Made by a program: the position numbers and the translations under genes | Origin: Monarcha castaneiventris obscurior | Lineage: Eukaryota; Chordata; Aves; Passeriformes; Monarchidae | Assembly: GCA_026261815.1 (NCBI GenBank) | Contig: JAMPIT010000890.1 | Span: 8,710,001 to 8,774,000 of the forward strand | Length of the DNA: 64,000 nucleotides | Reading direction: 5' to 3' | Shown: positions 57,463 to 64,000 of the stretch, piece after piece | Layout of the letters: each line of letters begins with the position of its first letter | Numbering within the stretch: position 1 is the stretch's first letter | Notes under the pieces: generated by a model | Told to the model about the DNA's origin: nothing | Seen by the model: the letters and a program-made list of their open reading frames with translations, nothing else | The model's database searches: none

Positions 57463-60400
57463 AGAATTGTCAGTGCATGTTGTGAACATAAATGCAGAAT
57501 ATATGAAATTTCTGAACATGCCTATGCGCAGGAGGCCACTTTCTTGTTCAGTTTGCAAAGTGAAGCACCACTTGTGCCTCTGTCCTGGAAAACACTGATG
57601 GAAAATAATGAGATTGCAGTCAGTTATCCATATTATGTGATACCCTAAACCAAAGGGAGATGACTAAGTGCAACATCAACTCCTTTTTATCATTGCTCAG
57701 CATTTAGTGTTTATGTCACACCACCCCTCTGGAGTGGCTTTCCCAAAGAACTAGCTTTCCTATAAGGCTGTGGGGCAGTGCACAGCCAAGAAGCAGGTCG
57801 GAGGCTCCTCCTGTTTGTCACTGCTTTCCCTGACTTGGGAGTATCTATAATCCTTGCCAATCCTTGCCCATCCTTGCACGCTTGGGATCTGCGGTGAGGA
57901 ATATAATGATTCATAAATCACAGCATATCAACTTCTGCTGAGTGTTTAAGTGCCTGTCCCAAAAGTCATGTGCTGCAGATGAAGAGCCAGCCTGAGCTCG
58001 GACAAGGGGAAGAAGCAATCAGGTTCCTGCTGACATTTGGAATCTGCCGCCTCAGAAACCGTCATTTTTTAATGCATGACTGAAAGCTTTATTTCAATTA
58101 GGGGTCTGTGCCATTGGCGATCAGCTGTGATGTTGTGGAGTTTGCTGTGACAGGATACTCCCTTTTCCCAGACCAGAGTCTCCACTCAGTCTCTTGACAG
58201 TCTGCCAAGCTTTGCAACTGGAATGTGTGAAGTTCAGTTTCGAAACAGTTTCTTTCCATCATTCCTGCCTGTTTTGATCTAGTATGTGAAACAGGTTTCT
58301 ACTTTTGGTACAGGATTCTTGTTCATTCTTGCCAGATTCAAATTCATTATATAATCTAGCAGAATCAGATCACTGCCTTGGAATGAGTAGCAGATGCATC
58401 TCCTTAAATACAGAATTCCTTGCTGCAACCATGCATTGGTGACTTGACAGCCACCACTACATGACTGGATTTGTGGCAACAAGGGCATCGAGAATTTCAT
58501 AAAACCAAAACCAGATGTAATGAACTCTGAAGGGGGTGTGATGCAGAGCTGGCCTGCCCCACCATAAAAATGATGGGGAAAACATTTGTCCTGGCACAAC
58601 CACAGTGTCATGGTAATCCTTTCCTGCCTAAGAGCAGCTCAGGACTATCCTCTCTTTGGAGAGCCATAGCTATTGTCAGCATTAGTCTGGTTTCTCCATT
58701 TACACACCGTTGTACTGCAGGCAGACTCTGCAGCTCCTCTTTAATCCACCAAGGATGACACTGATCCAAGTTAATGGATGAGGTCCCTTCATTTGATGAG
58801 GGGCTTTGAGGCTGCAGCCTGGGTTTTCAATCCCACTGTTGGCATAGTGAGAAAGAAGTTACAGGTATTAATGCCCATGAGGTTGCCAACTGCTGTACAC
58901 TTCAGAAACTTGGAAAGAACTTCTGAGAAAACTGGCATGACTGGCATTTTCCATGTTTTTTTTTATATCATAATCTACGAAAAGCATTTGTCTGCTACTG
59001 CTACCAGCAACCAGTGCAGTGGAAAAGGCCATTAAACATCATAGCAACTTTCATTCAAAACTGCTCTGAAAAAGCTGGCTAAGCTGCAACTTGACTCTGG
59101 AGGTACCTGATGTCTCCAGGAGCTTTCCTGCATGGTGCTGCGATCTCCAGGTGCCTCAGGTGCTACCTTTGAACATTTTACCCTCATCTTCACAGGACTA
59201 AGCAACCCAGCTGTTAGCATGGAAGTGAAACACATCAAGGTCTTTAAACAGTGCTTTTTTTCCCTGAAGTCTGTAGGAGCAGTTGATCTTGGCATCCCCA
59301 AAATGAAGTATAATAGTTGCCTGTGCAAGCCATATCAAAGGCATATTTAAGTCTGAATGGACCTGGCAGGTTTTGCTAACGGTGGTGGTACCTGCTCCCA
59401 TAAATAGCGATTCCCTGAGAAATGGGGAAAAAAATGCAACCCAAGAAACAAAACAATAAAAGGCCCAACGACTGGTTTTGTCCAGTTCTAGGCGTTCTCA
59501 GAAAATGCCTGATACATACTGAAACTATTATATTCCTCACAAAATGAAGTCACAGCTGCTTCTGACTCTTAAAACATAGCTGGAAGAAGAGAAAAAGGCC
59601 TTCATTTCCATAATAACATCCTAGTCAGATTATTCACCAAGTGAGAGGATATTTCTTCCGATACTGAAGGGAATAAAAGGTCAGAATATTCTATCTCTGA
59701 AAAGCATCCTAGAGCCCATGCTATAGATTTTTGTTTTGTTTCAGCCTTATTTGTCTCTGAGCAAAATAAAAATAATAATAATTCTATATTAACTGGCCCA
59801 GATGAGATGCATGAAAATTCCGGGGTTTTCATCTCATTCTCCCAGACCACTTGTGTAGTCACAGTAACCAGGGGTATAGGTAAGTCCTTCAATGCATAGG
59901 TAGGCCTAGACCGTCTTCCTTTCCTCTGCAATCCATCTTCTATTTTGGAATAGAGGAGTCCTACCCAAGACGACCACCTTTTAAGTAAAGAATTATGAGG
60001 AGGATGACACCACTCCACCCTCTGAGTTTCCTCCTTCTGTTAGGTCTTAGCTGCTTTCACTCCAGCCCTGACCCCTGGCAGCCCAAAGTCTCTCGCTGTG
60101 AGGTGAGGTGCTGCTGTGAGCATTCTTGATCCGGGCTCAATGCCCTGTGGGGCTTTACAGACCAAACTCCTTCACTGCATCCCCAGTTACCTAGCTCAGC
60201 TTGTAGAGGTCTGTCCCTGGACCACGATATCTGGGACAGATATCCTTATGCCCCATGGATGTAACCATGGTGAGAAGAAAAGGTCTTTCTCCTGAGTCCA
60301 CCCCTGCATTTTGCAGAGGCAGCCATAAATTAACAATGTTCATTAACAATTCTTCAGGCGGATGTTTGTGGGTCACAGATCGACTATAGACAGACTACAG

Positions 60401-63400
60401 ACCAATCCTCAATACATTATTTTGCAGGTTTCTCTCATAGATCAACAGTTGGCAAGAGGTTTTCCAAAACTGACTAATATATTGCATCCATTGTCTTGAG
60501 GATAATGAATGGACACACATCTGTGCTTAATACTTTTCTGCCTTTCAGAAATTCCCCGCATTCCACAGATGTGAAATGAGATCCTTCAGATGTGAGCAGT
60601 GCTTTTGAATTTCATTCACAGCTAAAGAGGTTAATGTCTTGATGACCACAAGGAAACCACTCAGAAAACAAAACTTCTTTGGCTTTTAGATTAATTAATG
60701 AGGTTTAGTAATAGTGGTCACTGTATAAAATATGTGTTGATCATGATTTTTCTGATGGAAAACCAGTATTAAGTTTATAAACGAAGTGCAGTGCTGGTAC
60801 ATACTGCATTACAGGGTTGGATATTTATACAGCAGTTACCAGGGTTTCATAAGTCCTTGCTGGTGATTCCCACTGGTTATTAGGGGAGCTCAGAGTTTCT
60901 GTTTCAGGTAACTCCAATTATCAAGACTGTCAAGAGCAAGTTGAACAAACCTGGTTAGGAGACATAAGGGACAACTTGGGGAATGAATATTGTAAATTAT
61001 AGGAACTGCAGCCAGCAATTTTGTCACAAATGGAAAAGCAGGAAGAGATATTTGGGTGATGAATTCTGTGCTAGGAGTGGGTCACTTCTCACCTTGAGAC
61101 AGAGGGCATGCTGTAAAGGGTGCTTTGAATTTTTTTGAAGGCCATATGCTAATATTTGTCATTAATAATTGAATTTATTTCAATCTCATTTCCAGGTAAG
61201 AGCTGCTGAGTCATAAAGTGGAGCAGAAAAAGCAATGACACAGCACTTCCATAGCCCAGTGTTCTCTAGCATACATGAGTGAACTTACTATATGTGATTG
61301 CAAGCAGGTCACCAGTTTTGGCATATACTGAGGCTAATTTTTGGCACAGAGTAAGTCTGTACACTCAAGGTGAAGACATTTTCTTGCTGTTGTCTAAATA
61401 TTCTTGGAGGGATTTGTTTAAGTCAAAGAATAATTGTGTACCGTTGATTCAGATAATGAATATGCAGTGTAGTCATTTACAAGAGAGTGTGTGAACACCA
61501 TCCCTCTCTTTCTCTCTTGCTTCCTTTATATTATTCGACTGTGGGAGACAAAGCAAGAGATTTTATTACTAAAGGCCAGGTAACAGCACAAGACCTCAGA
61601 AGCAGGTACTGAGGTCTCCTGGCAGAATCCCCACTGGATTTCCAGATCTGGCAAATTACTAGTTCATCTCTGTTAGAGTTTTTCAATGTTTTTAATTATG
61701 TTAGGTTTTTTCAGTCATAGGGAGGCTCTTTCCAGAAATTATGCATGTTTCAGATTAGTGCATATGAAATAGTTTTTTCTGTTGTCCTTTCGTGGTCCTC
61801 TAGAAGCAACCCTCCACCCTTCTGGGTTGAAAACTGCTTATCTGCATGTATATCTGCACTGGGCTGGGTGTGCTCTTTTTACCAGGAATAAACAGTCTCA
61901 GGGAATGGATAAGCTGCCACAAGCAGCTTTGGGAACAAAGAGCAAAGTCATAGAAAGCACAGAGCTAAAAAGGTTCTTTTTGTCAATACTCATATTCATG
62001 GTTCATAAAAAATCTAATTCAGAATGTTAGTTTACACCCCTCAACTCGCCCTAGAAAAATCCATTCAGACACTCTGCATTTGTCATTTGTGAGCCAAATG
62101 CTGACAACACTGGTATTATCCCGTCTCACAGTCCAAGAAAAATCAACTTTTATCTTATGAAAAATTATTTCACATATCTAAAATACTACTTTTTTTTTTC
62201 TTTTTTTTTGTGGAGTTGTGTTTGTAATGCCTTGCTATATTACAGACTTAGCACAGCAATCTGTCCCTTGATGGTTTCATGTTCCTCTTAAACAGGCACA
62301 AAGAAAATAAGAGCAATGCATCTGATGCTGAGGTTATGGAAAGACAAACTTCCAAATGATAGTGAATTAAAAGGAACACTCCTGCCATGTATTTTTATTT
62401 GTTAGCATGTTTCTCTGTGAAAGACAAGAGCTCTTTTTGCCTGAGTCCTGTGCTCACACATGAAGAGGGTCCCTAACTGAAGGAATTTATGCGTGAGCAG
62501 AGAAGGCAGACGGATGGGAGGGGAATGGAGGCACAGTAACGGAGGTGCTTGAGCCAAGCAGCCACAGCTAGAGCTGGCCACTGCATCCCAGTAGCCTCCC
62601 TGGAAAAGCAAAGCTGCTGGCCTTCCCTGAAGACATCACCTTTAACATAAGCCAAATATTTATTTAGGTTGATTTCCTTATCTGGAAGATGTGGGGAAAA
62701 AGCCAAGGGGCTCCAGGGGGACCAAACATTAAAACTGTTCTTTTTTTCTTTTCCAGAAAAGGACAAAATAAAATACTAGCAGTGCTAGATTTTTTTAAAA
62801 TCTATCCTGCTTAATTTTATGGCAAACTATGAACTGCACAGCCTGGCCTTTTATATACTGTTTATCAATGGGTTTTCGTAGCCATTGGTCCCTAAGAAGA
62901 GCCCTGTAAACCAAATAAAGCACTTTGGCACGCTGGAATTATTGATGATCACTACAAGCAGAGAAAAAAATGGGAATATTTCCTCACAAACAGTGATGGA
63001 GTGCAAAACGTCAAGGAAGGAAAATACAGGTAGTTTATCTGGGAAGATTATCCACACCCTGTTCTTGCTCCCAAATCTGTCAAAAAATCTGCCATGAAAG
63101 ATTCCTCAGACTGGCCATGTCTTTTGGCACAGCTTTTGGCTCTGCTACTAGTCCAGCTTGTCCAGTGTCGGGCTTGATGTCCCTGGGAGAGGTGTGAGTT
63201 TTTGAGGGGCACCAGGATACACGTGTGGAGAGACATACGTGTGCGGAGAAGAATATTTCTTCCTCAGATCTGCAATCAAAACAAAGCTCTGAAGCCTGAA
63301 AGCCACAAGAGTCGAGTCTGTAGAAAAAGGTGTGTTCTGTACCAAACAGAGAGTTTCCTCAGCACAAAAGACAGCTCTTTGAACAGGCTGGAGAGACCCC

Positions 63401-64000
63401 TGGCCAGTCAGCCCTGCACAGCTGCAAAACCTGTCCAAAACGTGTCCAGATGCTCCCTGTTGAAGTTTCAGGCAGTGTCCTACAATAGTCCCCAAAGCCG
63501 AGGAACTGAAAGGAAGGAGTTTCAGAGGCAGGGTGGTAGCCCAAACTAAACAAATAACTGTTTTGTTTGACATTCTGCCCAAGGCTCATAATTGAAATAA
63601 AAAGCTTTGACCTGCAAGAAACCCCGGGTGTGGTGGAAAGTGCTTCCTGGGCTGGGGGAAACGGGTGAGCCGCCTTGTCAGCTGCCTGGGGCATGGGTGA
63701 GCAAACACGTGGTCTCTGGCTGAAAAGTGGTTATGATGGGAAATATTTTGCACGGATTCATACTTAATGATTTTCAGGATTACTCAGGTACTTTTATTTT
63801 GAGGCACCAATAGAAACTTGATCTTAAGGGCTGCGAGAATAATCCTGTGAAATCAAAGTTGCTTTGGCACAAGCATCACTCAGAAGACTTAAATTTTCCA
63901 AGCCCCATAGCCCCATAAGCACAATCCAGCATGGCAGAGTCCATTGATGAGGGCAAAAGTCATTTTCTGGAATGTGCAAACCCTAATGAATCAAGATAAT

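Larger units (their letters stand above)
53177..64000. other. Non-coding, probably intergenic
   Basis: AT-rich sequence with no recognised gene. It includes an A28 tract at 57432-57459, an AT/GT-rich simple stretch at about 55600-55640, an AAT run near 59768-59782, and a repeat-free GC-balanced block at 57940-58200. No BMPR1B coding exon was recognised, although that gene is the downstream neighbour in human. Confidence 0.6.

Noticed and set aside
63148..63582. 144-codon antisense and 115-codon sense open frames near the right edge
   Set aside because: They overlap each other on opposite strands and resemble no BMPR1B or other known protein.

Overview
This is bird nuclear DNA. The main evidence is a set of CR1 LINE copies (the dominant avian retroposon) from at least two age classes and in both orientations. 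There is also a short fragment that looks like the start of an avian endogenous-retrovirus LTR, and the background is AT-rich with long introns. No bacterial-style operons, rRNA, tRNA genes or CRISPR arrays were seen. A neoavian bird is my best guess; the species cannot be named from this window.

The only protein-coding gene I can support is the 3' half of PDLIM5 (Enigma homolog, ENH), on the + strand from about 1.2 kb to 38.3 kb. Seven exons have compatible phases: 1203-1368 (or 1180-1368), 12869-13032, 24808-24982, 31962-32142, 33168-33288, 37475-37590 and 38220-38309. Joined, they stay open for 336 complete codons plus a stop. The first two encode a fast-evolving Ala/Pro-rich linker, the third ends the linker and starts LIM1, and the last four complete three tandem LIM domains. 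The PDZ-coding 5' half lies upstream, outside the window. A polyadenylation signal at 38677 suggests a short 3' UTR of about 390 nt.

Region by region: 1-1202 is upstream intron. The 1369-12868 intron holds a nested pair of antisense CR1 elements just after the exon. The 13033-24807 intron has no recognised repeat. The 24983-31961 intron opens directly with a sense CR1 that abuts, and may supply, the splice donor. The 1 kb intron 32143-33167 carries a sense-strand G-quadruplex motif. The 33289-37474 intron has an antisense CR1 ending in a TAT microsatellite. The 629 bp last intron has a perfect hairpin followed by T6. From about 38.7 kb to 64 kb I see non-coding, probably intergenic DNA with an old CR1 (41.8-42.36 kb), a CR1 tail (53.0-53.18 kb) and the LTR scrap (48.08 kb). 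In human, BMPR1B lies downstream of PDLIM5; none of its coding exons were recognised here.

The observations most worth following are the CR1 insertion at the PDLIM5 LIM1 exon donor (possible transposon-derived 5' splice site and a read-through isoform lacking all LIM domains) and the nested CR1 whose open frame crosses the insertion junction. I found nothing that I would call a wholly new biological system.
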